Origin: Sciurus carolinensis
Lineage: Eukaryota; Chordata; Mammalia; Rodentia; Sciuridae
Length of the DNA: 64,000 nt
Assembly: GCF_902686445.1 (NCBI RefSeq)
Contig: NC_062213.1
Location: forward strand, 34,980,741 to 35,044,740
Reading direction: 5' to 3'
Every line of letters starts with the position of its first letter. The stretch's first letter is position 1. The position numbers and the translations under genes are program-made. This document shows, in pieces, positions 1 to 11,336 of the stretch. The notes below the pieces were generated by a model. It saw only the letters and a program-made list of their open reading frames with translations. It was not told where the DNA came from and searched no databases.

Positions 1-165
1 ACAATCACTTCAACCACAGTGTTTAATATAAGAAACCCTATAAATTTTTTTTGTTCCTACACTAGTCATTTTCCATAATAATCTTAAATATTTTAGATAT
101 TATATCAGTCCAATTCATAAAAATTTGCTTTATATAGTGATTTTTCTCAAGTATTTTTTTAAAAA
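1..165. other. AT-rich intronic sequence, nothing recognised
   Basis: No open frame, repeat family or splice-flanked exon is recognisable here. It is read as intron because of the RIMS2 exon further right. Confidence 0.5.
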
Positions 166-405
166 CCTATATATTCAGCTGGGCATGGTGGTGCACACCT
201 ATAATCCCAGAGGCTCTAGAGGCTGAGGCAGGAGGATCCCCAGTTCAAAGCCAGCCTCAGCTACTTAATGAGGCCCTAAGCAACTTAGTGAGATCCATCT
301 CAAAATAAAAAATAAAAAGGGCTTGGAATGTCACTCATTGGTTAAGCATCCCTGAGTTCAATCCCTGGTATCAAACAAAACAAAACAAAACATCCTATAT
401 ATTCA
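166..405 (+). mobile_element. B1-dID SINE with 12-bp target-site duplication
   Basis: Left half is B1/7SL-like (GGGCATGGTGG, ATAATCCCAG, GGCTGAGGCAGGAGGATC). An A-rich linker follows, then an ID half with a B-box-like GAGTTCAATCCC and a CAAAA-type tail. The insertion (178-393) is flanked by exact 12-bp copies of CCTATATATTCA at 166-177 and 394-405. This two-part structure is typical of squirrel-lineage rodents. SINEs of this kind are copied by L1 machinery and encode no protein. Confidence 0.93.
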
Positions 406-679
406 TCTCTAAAACATATCTATTAAATGGTCAGTACTACTCCTTGCTTTTTATGTACTCAAGTATGAAGAACGCAAAAGGCTAAATGTTCATTAGATGA
501 GATCTAGGTGAAGCCAAGATAGTTAAACTGTAAGTTTAGTAATTCCTTACATTTCTGCCTGTTGAATAATTTTTTACAAAATAAATATGAAGTGCCAATA
601 AATATATTTCCATCAAAAGGTAATATACTGAAAGTGTTTAGCAAAGATGATTGCTAAGTAGAATTGATTAACCATTTAT
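406..679. other. no recognisable feature
   Basis: AT-rich unique-looking sequence with no open frame or repeat I can name. Confidence 0.4.
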
Positions 680-890
680 TTATTATTAAACAATACTAAA
701 TATTTACTGAATTCCATACTGTTCAAGTACAGTGCTAAGCAGGAGTAGCAGATAGTATCACTTACTATGATCTCATCTCAGGGTAAATCATTATTATTTG
801 AACTGATAAGTATAGAAAAGTTAAGAAAACAGACAAAGTAATCATATGTAATTAAATTAAAGAGATTATAATGGACTAGCATGAATTTGG
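680..890 (-). repeat. possible MIR/L2 fragment (antisense)
   Basis: The order 'Ctcatctca ... atcattattattt ... taagtatagaaaagttaag' resembles the reversed MIR/L2 segment that normally reads 'tattattatccccattttacag ... gaggttaag'. It is strongly diverged, so the family call is tentative. Confidence 0.4.
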
Positions 891-1239
891 AATATTGTAT
901 ATACAGCTTAAAAGCATGTAGAATACCAGCACCAAAGCAAGACCAAGACAGCTTAAGTACTCCTATTTTGAGTATAATAATGCCACACTTTTAAGATCAC
1001 GGGATATTAATTTTAGAAATTGTAGGACTATAACATTCTAACACATAATTTTGGAAAAATACAGTATTCAAGAGGAAAGAGAACTGAAGGGAAATCTGGG
1101 AGTATATTACTTTGGTCCTCCCCAGAAAGTATAAATTGTAGAGGCACAAAATGATTCAGAAAAGAATAAATCAACAAAAATACAATATATTAAAAATAAA
1201 GCTGCACTAGGATGATCCAAAGCAACTACCTTGTTGTCA
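891..1239. other. no recognisable feature
   Basis: AT-rich intronic sequence. Neither strand shows a convincing open frame or repeat family. Confidence 0.4.
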
Positions 1240-2400
1240 CATCCAAAGAGACTTTCAGGTCATCATCTTACTGGTCTCTGAGCAGCAGTCTACAGAGTTG
1301 ATCACTAATTTGAAGCATTATCTTGTCTTGCCTTCCTTAAGGTCACATTCTTCTACTTCTCTTCCTGTCTTTCTGGAATCTTCTCAAAACCTCCCTGGGT
1401 GATTTTATCTCTTCTATGGAGTTTACACCTTCAATGTCTAATACATTTTAGGGCGTCAATCCTAGGTCATCTCCTCTCATTATACAGTCCCTGCAAGATA
1501 ATCTCATTTTATTTGCAGTTTTAAAAATCAAATATCTCCATGCCAATGGAATTAGTAGCTGGACCACTCCTCTGAGTTTCAGAGTCATTTACTGTCTATT
1601 TGTCATTATTTGCAGAACATTTCACAGACCTCTCAATATACTCTCTTGATTACTTTCCAAGAGAAATCTGCCTTTCTTCTTATCTTCCCTCTCTTAATAA
1701 ATGACAGGCAAGTAGTTATTTAATCCAAGAATCTGGACATCCCTTTTATTCTTCACTTTCTCTTACTGTATGCCTGCTTCATCCAATCATCATCAAATTC
1801 TGTTGATTCTACTTCTTAAATAAATCATGACTATCCATTTCTCTTAATCCTATTCTAAAAGTTTCACTCTTCCCTCCAAGAGTTTCCTCATAGAGCAGCC
1901 AGAAATATCTTTTAAAAAGCTATATTTGGTCATGTCGCTAACTTCCTAAAACTCTGCCATGTCTTCTCTTTGCAATTACAACAAAATACAAACCTATAGT
2001 ATGAACTTAGAGGACCTGCATTTCTCTCCAAATTTACCACAGGTCACATTTCCTATTGATCACCAGAATGAAACCACACTGATTTGTTCCTCAAACAGGA
2101 CAAATTCCTGTCTGCTTCCTAATCTTTTCTTATTAGTTGATTTCTCATTCCCTGGAACTCAGCCTAAAAAAGTTTTTCTTTCCAATTCTATGCAAAGTAG
2201 GAGGCCATTTTTATTTTCAAGTGGTATCCTACTCTTTTTCTTCATAATATTATTTGAAAGGTATACTTATAAGTGTATTTGTATTTTATTCTCTTCTAAT
2301 CCCTACTTGAATGTAACCACTATTAGAACAAAGACTTCTTTGTTTTATTCACTTTATATCCTTTCTCCTATCCAGTGCCTAATAATGTAATCTTGTTGAG
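1240..2400 (+). mobile_element. ancient L2/CR1-type LINE remnant
   Basis: The pyrimidine-rich text follows the usual order of old mammalian L2-like repeats: 'ctgttgattctac', 'agagcagccagaaatatcttttaaaaagc', 'tggtcatgtcgct', 'aaactctgcc', then 'actttatatcctttctcctatccagtgcctaataatg'. A 143-codon open frame at 1959-2390 lies inside this repeat; it has no recognisable family and is judged accidental. Confidence 0.6.
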
Positions 2401-2915
2401 GTAATGGAATCAAACAAAACAGAACTATGAGGTGTGTTTCTAGTTTCGAACTATCTTAAAATCCATTTCCTCAGTTTAGGCAGCGTAATATCAAACATCC
2501 AGAGTAAGGAGTTCTTAAGCCTATGATGGAAGTTTTACTTCAACAAATCTACGTAATTGTGAAGTCAATTGACTTGTGTCAGAGCTGCATTTTCTCTATA
2601 CATGATTGAATGGAGCTCCATAGGAGTTATTTAAAATATTAGGAAATACTGCTTCAGGTCATACCATATGATATTACCCTTGAATGGTCAACTTTGGTGA
2701 AAGAAATAGACTTTAGATTAGAAAAAGAAATGGACCATTTGCCGCTGTGCAAAGGTCAGGTGGAAAGACCCTGCGATGTTGCATTTCCACAGTGACCCAA
2801 AGGCCTATGGGCAAATATAGGCATTTTGAATTTTACATAGAATTATAACATCCCCCAAAGAATTCTAGTTAAAGGCCAAGAAAGAGATATAAGTATGTGG
2901 GGGAAGGAATTGGGA
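2401..2915. other. no recognisable feature
   Basis: Unique-looking intronic sequence. No exon or repeat was recognised. Confidence 0.4.
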
Positions 2916-3086
2916 AGGAATAAATTCTTTTTTTTTTTTTAATTTGATTTGGTAGTTGTAGATGGAAAGCATGCCTTTCTTGTATTTGTTTATTTTTATA
3001 TGGTGCTAAGGATTGAACCCAGTGCATCACACGTACTAGGCACTCTACCACTGAGCTACAATCCCAGTACGAGGAATAAATTCTTT
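2916..3086 (-). mobile_element. ID-type (STRID-like) SINE with 15-bp target-site duplication
   Basis: Read on the minus strand, a tRNA-like ID head (complement of 'ggattgaaccc ... ctctaccactgagctacaatccca') is joined to an extra body complementary to 'gatggaaagcatgcctttcttgtatttgtttatttttatatggtgct', and the A tail appears as T's at about 2928-2940. Exact copies of AGGAATAAATTCTTT flank it at 2916-2930 and 3072-3086. The element at 26152-26308 has the same architecture. Confidence 0.9.
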
Positions 3087-3894
3087 GTATAAATACAATT
3101 TTTAGTTTAAAAAATTCCTTTTAATTTTCCTTGAGAACACTCTCATTCAAACAATAGGACCCAATGAAATTTCAAGATACAGAAGAGATGACAGATAAAA
3201 CTGAACATTCTATGCAGGGCAGTATTTCTACCTGCAAACTCCTCTTGGATACTTCAAGTGATAAGAATTGCAATTTTAATTAATAAGTTAATAAATAACC
3301 AATTTTAGTATGATGTCAAAAATACCCTCACTACCAATTCCAAAAATCAGTTCTGGTTGTGCCTTCTATAATTACACAGAAGTCCTTTTCCATAGGGAAG
3401 CCTAGAAATATTTAAAAGAAAGGTTCTGCTTTCCTTCAGTAAGGAAAACCTTCTGGTTTCCATACTTAAAATATTAGGAAATAGAGCAGCTCATTCATTC
3501 ATTCAGTTTGGGTGATTACTTGTACTAAAAAGCTGCAGGTCATTTGAATTTTAGTCTTTTGGTGCTGTATTTACTATACTCCTGCCCTTCATAATTTGCC
3601 TATATTTCTAATTGTGAGCACCTCTATTTCTCCTTCATTCTTTTTATTTAAAAATACATAGAAAATAGCTCAGTCTAAAAGGTTTTCTTACATATTCTTT
3701 CCCTCACTTTTTAAAGACTAGCATCAATTACATTTTTATTATGTCACAGTTGTATTTTTAAATTTCTCCTACTCCTCTTAAGTCTGTTGCCAAAGTCAAT
3801 AAAATTATAACTTCAATAATTTCCAGTTTGTGCCTTTCAGATATACATGCAAATATTTCAAGAAATTTTATTTACATAATAAAATGTTTATATA
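3087..3894. other. no recognisable feature
   Basis: AT-rich intronic sequence with no convincing open frame or repeat. Confidence 0.4.
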
Positions 3895-4140
3895 TAGTAC
3901 CTTAAGTGTCTCAGATAGACTATATACAAAACAAAAATCCTTGTCCCCTTAAAACTTAGATTCTAGCTGGGGGAGACAGGAAATCAATAGCAAATGTAAT
4001 CAATCAGAAAATGATAAAGTGAATTAAGAGGATGAATGTTCTCAAAAAGAATAAGTATAGCACAGTAAGAAAGGGGTGGGAGGTGAGAGTCAGAGTGGTC
4101 TTAGCAAGAAGGTGATATTTTAAAAAAGCCTTGAAGATAG
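3895..4140 (-). repeat. L2 3'-region fragment (antisense)
   Basis: The series 'acaaaaatccttgtcccctt', 'agattctagctgggggagacagg', 'caatagcaaatg', 'aagtgaattaagaggatgaatg', 'ggtcttagcaagaaggtgatatttt' matches the reversed L2 consensus as I recall it ('aaaaatccctgccctcatggagcttacattctagtgggggagacag ... gaggtgacatttgagc'). Confidence 0.65.
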
Positions 4141-6002
4141 TTCTCTTGTCCCTCGGAGGCTAGAGCCTTCCCTTCCTTTATTACCATCTGCTTCCTACAG
4201 ATTTATTTAGCACTTACAATGTGTGAGGCACTATAACAGGTCCCAGAGACACAGAGATCCATGAGAGTCTATTTCTGTTATTAACTCACACCCAGTAGGA
4301 GCAGAACTATGAAACAGGCATTCCTGTGTGTTAAGTGTTACAATCCAAGTGTGAATACAAATCACAGAATTGGAGGTAGCCAACTCCACCTGCTATACTT
4401 TCACTGTTTTTGAACTCTAAGAAAATATGGTTTCCTCCTTCTGAGATTTCTAATGCAGTATTTGCCCTTTTCCATCAGTTCCTTGTCATTCAAATGAGTC
4501 AAGGTTAGTTACACCAATTATTCTCAAAAAAGAATTTTACAAATGTTCAGATATTTGAAGCTTTCTAATGACTCTATTTTGCTTCTGTAATAGTTTTATG
4601 TCCTGTTTTAAAGAAAGCATCTCATCTTCTCTATGGTATTAAGTCTGAAAATTACATACTTTTTCTTTTCAGATTCACTTAAATGCTCTGTACTTGGCTT
4701 CCTTTGTCAAATTCATGGAATTTCAGGTCAAATTAAAAGTCACTGATCAAATGGTCTCTCTACTTCCTTTTTCCCTTTCTGTGAAACTTGTCTATATTGA
4801 AGAAGATAAATTATTTTCTGATATTTCAGTCCCAATTTTCATTCCTCCAGATATATTTAGCCTAAGTAAAGTATACCTAAACTAAAAATCTGCCAGTATT
4901 TTATATACTTCATGTTCAAATTTCAGATTTTCCTTGTTTATTACACCATAGGACTTCCCTGTGGTATCCAGTTTCTGTTAGTTACTCCATCAAATAACTG
5001 AACACCTTTGTTCATTGGGATTTTCTTATGTGACACGAAGAGCCTCCACAGAAAGTATTCTTCAATTTTAAGTAGACCTTTCTCTTTACTTCTCATATTT
5101 CAGTGTAAATAATAATGAACATGTCAGACGATTTCTACCACAATATTTTCCAAGGTCTCATGAAATGTACTATAGCTCTAGCCAGAAATACTTCATCACA
5201 GCATCATAATTCAGTGATTATTTAACACAAGAATCACATTTTTGGAAGTCTGCTTCAAAACTTACACCTGCCTCTTGTAGAAACTGTGACTCATTTACAA
5301 GGTGAGGTGAGACATCATGACTGATGAGAATATGTCATATTCCCTGGGAAGAAAGGAAGTTGGGGTGGGCTTAGAACCTCAGGGCCATCAGAAGGCAAAT
5401 ACATGATTTCATCTGCATGGCCAGTAGAAATGTATGAAACAGATTTAAAGTTTTTAAGTTTATTTCAATTTTAATTTTACCTTTCATGTCCCTTCCAATC
5501 AAATCTGCTAGTCCCTGTTTGCTAGCTCTGGATAAAGACCTCGGTTATCCATTAAAGGAAGATGGACTGAGCCTATCAGAAATGGTCAGGCAGGTCCAAC
5601 TCAAATTCCTCTTCAAACTATTAGCACCACAGGTTTCCATCACCATTTTTGGGCTAAAGTCTATTTTTTATCCTACCTAGTCTACCATTAACTAGACATC
5701 TTTTTAAGAGATAGTGCAGTTTTAGGCAAATTATTTAATCTCTCTATTTCTTGGGTTCTTTCCTAAAATGAAGTTGAATAACTTTTCTATTCTGTCCACA
5801 TGGATGGTCACTGAGTGCCTTTCCAGTTTTAATAGTTTGTGGTTTTCTGTTTTCTTCTGTACAATACCAAGATAGTCCTGCTCTCCATTCCTTCTTATAA
5901 AGGGCAGGAGTACATGAAACTGTTTGGAAGCTAGGCCTCCTTACTCCCTGGGACATCCTCTAAACAGTCTTGTCAGATAATCACTTACCCTTACTTGGGA
6001 AA
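4141..6002 (+). other. mostly unassigned intron with weak L2 and MIR traces
   Basis: Around 4200-4300 there is a weak L2-like trace ('tttagcacttacaatgtgtgaggcactataacag'). Around 5725-5800 there is a MIR-core-like trace ('ttaggcaaattatttaatctctc ... cctaaaatgaagttgaata'). Nothing else is recognisable. Short open frames here show no protein family. Confidence 0.4.
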
Positions 6003-6262
6003 CAGTATAAAATAGTGGTTAATGATGTGAACTCTGGCATCAGACAGGTTTGGGTATATAACCCAGTCCTTAAACTTCATAGCTGTAAAGCATATTTGGA
6101 CAGTTTCTTAAACTATGCCTCTGTTTTTCATTTGTAAATGGGAGATAATAACAGCAACAACATGATAGATTGTTGAGAGAATTATCTCATATAATAGGAT
6201 GAATGTGAAGCTCTTGACACAATGCCGAGTACATAGTGAGTATTCAGTAAAGGTTATTATCA
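6003..6262 (+). mobile_element. MIR SINE
   Basis: Near full-length MIR order: 'gtataaaatagtggttaatgatgtgaactctggcatcagacag', the core 'acagtttcttaaactatgcctctgtttttcatttgtaaatgggagataataacag', and the tail 'gaagctcttgacacaatgccgagtacatagtgagtattcag'. MIRs are ancient and not rodent-specific. Confidence 0.9.
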
Positions 6263-6689
6263 TCATGATTTTTATATTATTTCAAGTGGATAATTTAAGA
6301 GTTTGTTCTTCCCAGATTGACTCAGGCAACATGTCCCATGATAGCCATCTTTGGAAAGGCAAAGAATTTATTTCCCTTTAATGCAGTCAAATTTTATTGC
6401 ACAAAGTCTTGGTCATGGTCTCAGTTTTTGTTTCTAAAGTTCAGAGAGGTAAATATTATATTAAGTAGAATTCAGGTTAGGTAAAACCTAATACCCCTTT
6501 CTAACTTTCAATACAAAGTGCTAACATGAATTCCAAACACAAGAATAAAAATAATTCAGTAACTCTCTTTCATGATTTTTTGATAAAATAAACTTTGATT
6601 TTTGCACAAATAACTAAGTTGATGCACCCTCAAATTTTATATTGCTATGGTAGATAACTGAGTCTCTATTATCTGCTTCACAATGTAAA

Positions 6690-6812
6690 TAAGTAGTTCT
6701 CAGTGATAAGAGTATCTGAGGATCACCTAGGGACGTGATCCTGTTCTGGAGATTTAATCTATGTATCTAGAAATCTGTATTTTTAACTATCACCTCAAGT
6801 GATTCTACTACA
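6690..6812 (+). mobile_element. MER5-like hAT-Charlie DNA transposon fossil
   Basis: 'tagttctcagtgataagagtatctgaggatcacctaggga' followed by 'agaaatctgtatttttaactatcacctcaagtgattctac' follows the MER5A consensus (agtggttctcaa...caatctgtgttttaacaagc...ccaggtgattctgatg). It is non-autonomous and inactive. Confidence 0.75.
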
Positions 6813-6894
6813 GGGAGATCTAGGAATGTACACCGATGAACACTGGGATAGTTGGCTCCTAATCTCTGGGAGCTCACAACCCAAACTATGGCAG

Positions 6895-6968
6895 ACAGGG
6901 AGATAGCATGCACATATACATGCATATGCGTGTGTACACATACATAAACACACACATACACACACATA
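6895..6968. repeat. (CA)n/(CATA)n-like microsatellite tract
   Basis: Alternating purine-pyrimidine sequence built from CACATA and TGCATG units. An apparent 66-codon minus-strand frame rich in Cys, Val, His and Tyr is a by-product of this repeat. Confidence 0.8.
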
Positions 6969-6985
6969 CTTAAAATATTCTTACT

Positions 6986-7083
6986 GTGGGGGACTGGAAA
7001 TATAACTCAGTGGTAGAGAACCTGTCTTGCATGCATGAGGCATGAGGCCCTAGCTTCAATTCCCAGTACCATCAAAAAAATTT
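6986..7083 (+). mobile_element. ID SINE
   Basis: tRNA-derived ID head: 'gggggactggaaatataactcagtggtagag ... cttgcatgcatgaggc ... ttcaattcccagtacc' followed by an A-rich tail. It resembles a tRNA promoter (A and B boxes) but has no tRNA fold or anticodon stem worth calling. Confidence 0.85.
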
Positions 7084-8703
7084 TTTTAAATTATTGTGAA
7101 AATTGATTTTTATTGTGAAAGTTCTTTTATGCTCACAGCTCATAAAACACTTTTGAAAAATTAAGCAAATCAAAATGTGATTCATTTGCTAGACTATCTT
7201 TGGCAAGCATTCAATCCAAAAAGTAATTAAATACTATTTTATACGGTATCAGCTTGTGCTCTGAGTCTACAAAGTGGGAATTATATAGTGTAGGAGGGTA
7301 GAAAAAGGAGAAAGAAATAAGAAAAAAGAGGGTTCTCTCTCCTATTAGGCAAATCCTAAAAACATTTCAAAATGAAGAAAAGGCAGTTTTCTCATTTCTA
7401 ATAAACTTTCTGCCTAGCTTCCTTTTCTCTCTCCATCTCTGTGTATCTTAACTCAGTCTCTCATTTTGGCACTTCACCAAGGTTTGATGCCCAAAGTACT
7501 CAGAAATTCCCAAACTACAGCTTCATTCTTTCTGCCCAGTTAAGGCTTCCATCCTGAAATATGGCTGCTCTCAGGTTGATTCTATCATTAAAATATATTG
7601 ATGGAGTGGATTTGTCTTTGAGAGATATTTTTATCTTCAAACAATTGGTGAAATTTCAGGCAGTGTTAAAAGAGGATTTTTAAAAGTATATTGGCAAATT
7701 TATGGAGGGTTTTAATTTGGAAATGGGAAGTTTCATCATACAAACAAGTTCCTTCTAGGATTCGTCTCTGGACTCAGTTCTCCTGAGTTCTTGCTTCTTC
7801 ATAACTTCTCTCTTTCCTCTAAAACTGAACATAGATTTGTTAAAAAGGCTAAGGAATTTTTTTTTTTTTTAATCAGATGTATGAGAAGTGGAGGTTGAGG
7901 TCAATTTTTTCAGTCAGATATTGAGTATTTTATCTCTTTAGGAGAACTATCCATGTATATATATTTTAACATATTCATATTTCATTAATACTGTCCAGAG
8001 AAATTGAATATCTCTGTGCAACACTCCTCTGAGGCAGAGATCATACAAAAATATTACACACTAAAATAATAGCATGTTAGATAAGACAGGTTCTTAATTA
8101 AGCAAATCAAGTTTGACAAAGCAGTCATCTCACTTTGATTAAACTTTTAGGACTTACAGTTTATCACACAGCTTCTATTACCTCATTATTAGAATATAAA
8201 TAATTACAAAGGTTATTAAAATGCAATGTAGATTTACAAAAGTTCTAAATTCTCCTCTAACATTGCATATATAAATGTGTTAAAAAAATAGGATCCTGTG
8301 TGCTATATTTACATGTTTTTAACGTAAGTCCATATGTGAATAACTACTCACAGGTTTTATTTTATTCAAGTGGTTGGACATACTCGGAACAAATTCATGT
8401 CCTCAAACTATTTTGTTGTGTTTTATGTGGCATTTTCATGTGGTTGAAATGACAGGCAAAGTTCTTTTGCATCAACCACTTCTGCTATATCAATGTGGAA
8501 CAACTTTGTAGACTTAGGACTTTCCATTTAAAATATTCATATTTGCCTCTTCTCTTTATTCAGCTGAGAAGTAGCTAGTTACTATCTATAAAGAACTCTA
8601 AGGTCCAATGTTCCCAAAATGGGTTCTAATGGAATAATTGCTTCAATTATTTCATTTAGTATAATTAAAAGTAAAATGTCTAGTTGCATGAAAAATAAGC
8701 AAT
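7084..8703. other. no recognisable feature
   Basis: Long AT-rich intronic stretch. I see no exon, RNA gene or dateable repeat apart from short A/T runs such as those near 7858-7872. Confidence 0.4.
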
Positions 8704-8976
8704 TCAGTGAGACCCTGTCTCTACATAAAACACAAAATAGGGGTAGGGATGTGGCTCAGTGGTTGAGAACCCCTGAGTTGAATCCCTAGTAGATTCCCCC
8801 CAAAAATCAGTTGGTTTTTGGGAAGCTGAGATAGTAAGATCACAAGTTCAAGGTCAGCCTCAGCAATTTAGGGAGACCATTAACAACTTCGTGAGATCCT
8901 TTCTCAAAATAAAAATAAATAAATAAAAAGGGCTGGGGATAGATTTCAGTGGTTCAATCCTTAGTATTAAAAAATA
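8704..8976 (+). mobile_element. two adjacent, degraded B1-dID SINE copies
   Basis: First piece (about 8704-8806) holds 'gtgagaccctgtctctacataaaacacaaaatagggg' and an ID half ('ggatgtggctcagtggttgagaac'). A second copy (about 8811-8976) starts within the B1 part ('gggaagctgagatagtaagatcacaagttcaagg') and continues through 'gggctggggatagatttcagtgg'. Both lack the B1 start, so either both were 5'-truncated or the second inserted into the first. Confidence 0.8.
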
Positions 8977-9125
8977 CATAATAAATAAATATCAACTGAT
9001 TTTGCATGGTGTTAAATGGCTCTCCTCGCTTAAGGTTCATCTGATCATTATTTTAATAGGTTTCTGTGTAGGGTCACAACATATTTATACATGATATAAG
9101 TAGCAGTTTATGAAATTTACTGTTT

Positions 9126-9216
9126 GGGCTGGGGATGTACCTCAGTGGCAGAGAGTTGGCTTAGCATTTTGAGGCCTTGGGTTTAAACTCCCACACCAGG
9201 ACAGAAAAAGAAAAGA
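9126..9216 (+). mobile_element. ID SINE
   Basis: 'gggctggggatgtacctcagtggcagag ... cttagcattttgaggccttgggtttaaactcccacacc' followed by an A-rich tail. Similar AAATTTA-type sequence on both sides suggests a short target-site duplication. Confidence 0.85.
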
Positions 9217-9705
9217 AATTTATTATTAAAAAAATTTTTTTACACAGCTCTTCCTATTTAATTCTTTTATGACTAAAAACAAAACATAATGAAATTATGT
9301 GGTATAAAATTCTATATAATAAATTTCTATTCCTCAAGTCCATTTGTTTCTAGCAAAAACCTTGATATTCATTTATATTAAATGGGTTACTACTAAAATT
9401 TTTTCTTGTTTCTAGACCTCAAAAATCACTTTGTATTTGGGGAACTGGAAAAAATAACAGCATCATAGATTTCAAAATGTTTAGAAAAGGTACTGGTATA
9501 ATCTTTCTACGTATAACTTCACATGAAAGGAATCAGTTGCACTTCTATTTGGAAAATATAATTTCCCCAAATCCTGTACTCCCAGGGTCATGAAAGACTA
9601 AAGTCTATAGAGATAGTTTCTTTTACATTTTATTCCATACATATTCATAGTAAATTGGAGGAAGTTTATCGTTATTCATTTTTTATGTATTAGGCTGTTT
9701 CATAC
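9217..9705. other. no recognisable feature
   Basis: AT-rich intronic sequence with no recognisable element. Confidence 0.4.
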
Positions 9706-9955
9706 ATCTTATAGGCTGAATTGTGTTCTTTCAAAATTCATATGTTGAAGTTCCAACCCTAGCACCTCAGAATATAATCCTATTTGAAAATAAAGTCTTT
9801 AAAGAGGTGGTTAACATGAGGTCATTAAAGTATGCCCTAAACCAATATGATTGGTGCCCTTATAAGAAGAGGAAGAGAAAATAAAATCTCTGTTGTATAA
9901 ACCAATTGGTACCTGGTACTTTTTTGGCCAGTCCTAGAAAACTAATATAATGTAC
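9706..9955 (+). mobile_element. ERVL-MaLR (MLT1-type) LTR, internally deleted
   Basis: Begins 'taggctgaattgtgttctttcaaaattcatatgttgaagttccaac', continues 'aatataatcctatttgaaaataaagtctttaaagaggtgg', 'atgaggtcattaaagtatgccctaaaccaatatgattggtgcccttataagaagaggaa', and ends 'gtacctggtac ... cctagaaaactaatataa'. This is the order of a mammalian MaLR solo LTR. The stretch between the AGAGGAA segment and the end is shorter than in intact copies. Confidence 0.8.
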
Positions 9956-11336
9956 TTTGTGATAAAGTATCCTATAATCTTTAGGTTCATGGTGCTTTCA
10001 ACAGCTTCTATCAATCTGTTTTCTAAAAATTTAAGTAATTTATTCAAAATTATTTATCGTCATTTCAAGATTTCTTAATACCTTGCATAATTTTGCTATC
10101 AAAACAGACCAGGTCTCTTTGTATAATAAAATTTAGTTGTAAAGAGTATTTTCATAAATCAAATGGAATATCCTAATCACTTCTGCTATTTTAAAAACAG
10201 ATGTGTCTACACCAATAATAAATATTGTGCTTTCGGTTTAAATAAAGGTAAATTATTTAGTCTCTTTAAAGAACACATTTGTCTACACATTTTTATATAC
10301 ATAAGATTTTACAATTCCTAAAGGCAGAAATTGTATTTCATTGATGATGATATTCTAATTCCTGGTGCCTACCAAAATGATCATTGCCTAGCTTGCTGAT
10401 TTGCTTCTCAGGACACTTTTTTTTAACCTAAATAAATTCTGACAAGGAAGCTACTAGTTAACAACAGGCTTTTTCTGAATCTTCATTATTCTTTCTTTCT
10501 TTCTTTTTTTTTGGCAGTGGTGGGTTCATTATTCTTTTAAAGAATGTATTTTGAAATTAAAATTGTTAATGCTGGTATCTGTGATACATCTGAATGAATC
10601 ATCTAACTACTATTATTGTGGATCATGGCCTTTGGAATTGATTTTTCTTCTCTAGTATTCTCATTACTTACAAATTCTATTTTTTGATATGTAAAAAGCT
10701 CTACAAAATGCAATTATAACTCATTTAGTACAACAAAGTAAATGGATGCCTTGAACCCATTTTTTTACCTCTACTTTATCAGGAAGCAAATCAAAAGTGA
10801 ACATACGTTTCTCACTTTTATCATCTAAAGTATTCAGTACTAGAAGCCTGGATAATTTTTTCAGCACCAAATACATTAAAAATTAACTGTGTTATTTTCT
10901 AGCACTTAATTAAATAAAATAGAAACATAAAACCTTGCATTTCTAAAATGTTTTAGTCTAATATTATTTAAAGATAGAATATTGAATTTTTTATGTTTCT
11001 CAATTCTGCATTTGCTTTTATGATGATCTCCTTCTAGATATAATTAGTGACAGATATTAATTGAAGTGAGATAAAACTTACTTTGAGAATAATTTGAGAA
11101 TTTTAAGATAGTTCTAGAAAAACAGAACTGTAGAGACCTCTAAGGACTGTTACTAAATTAGGCTGAGAAAGCACTGAATTCTACCCAGCAATTTAAAAAT
11201 TTCATAAACCTAAATATGTATTTATCATATATATATGTCACATATAAAAAAAGAACAGAGTGAATATATCTAATTATGTTCTTAAAATTATTTCCTAAAT
11301 CTATTCTTATGTTAGAATTAAAACTTTGTTTCAGTA
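9956..11336. other. mostly unassigned intron with a CTTT/T tract
   Basis: A short (CTTT)n/T-rich tract lies at about 10490-10512, followed by 'ggcagtggtggg', which may be an antisense SINE stub. Nothing else could be named. Confidence 0.4.

Noticed and set aside
1959..2390. 143-codon plus-strand open frame
   Set aside because: It lies in an L2-like repeat, has low-complexity Phe/Leu/Ser stretches and no family or splice context.
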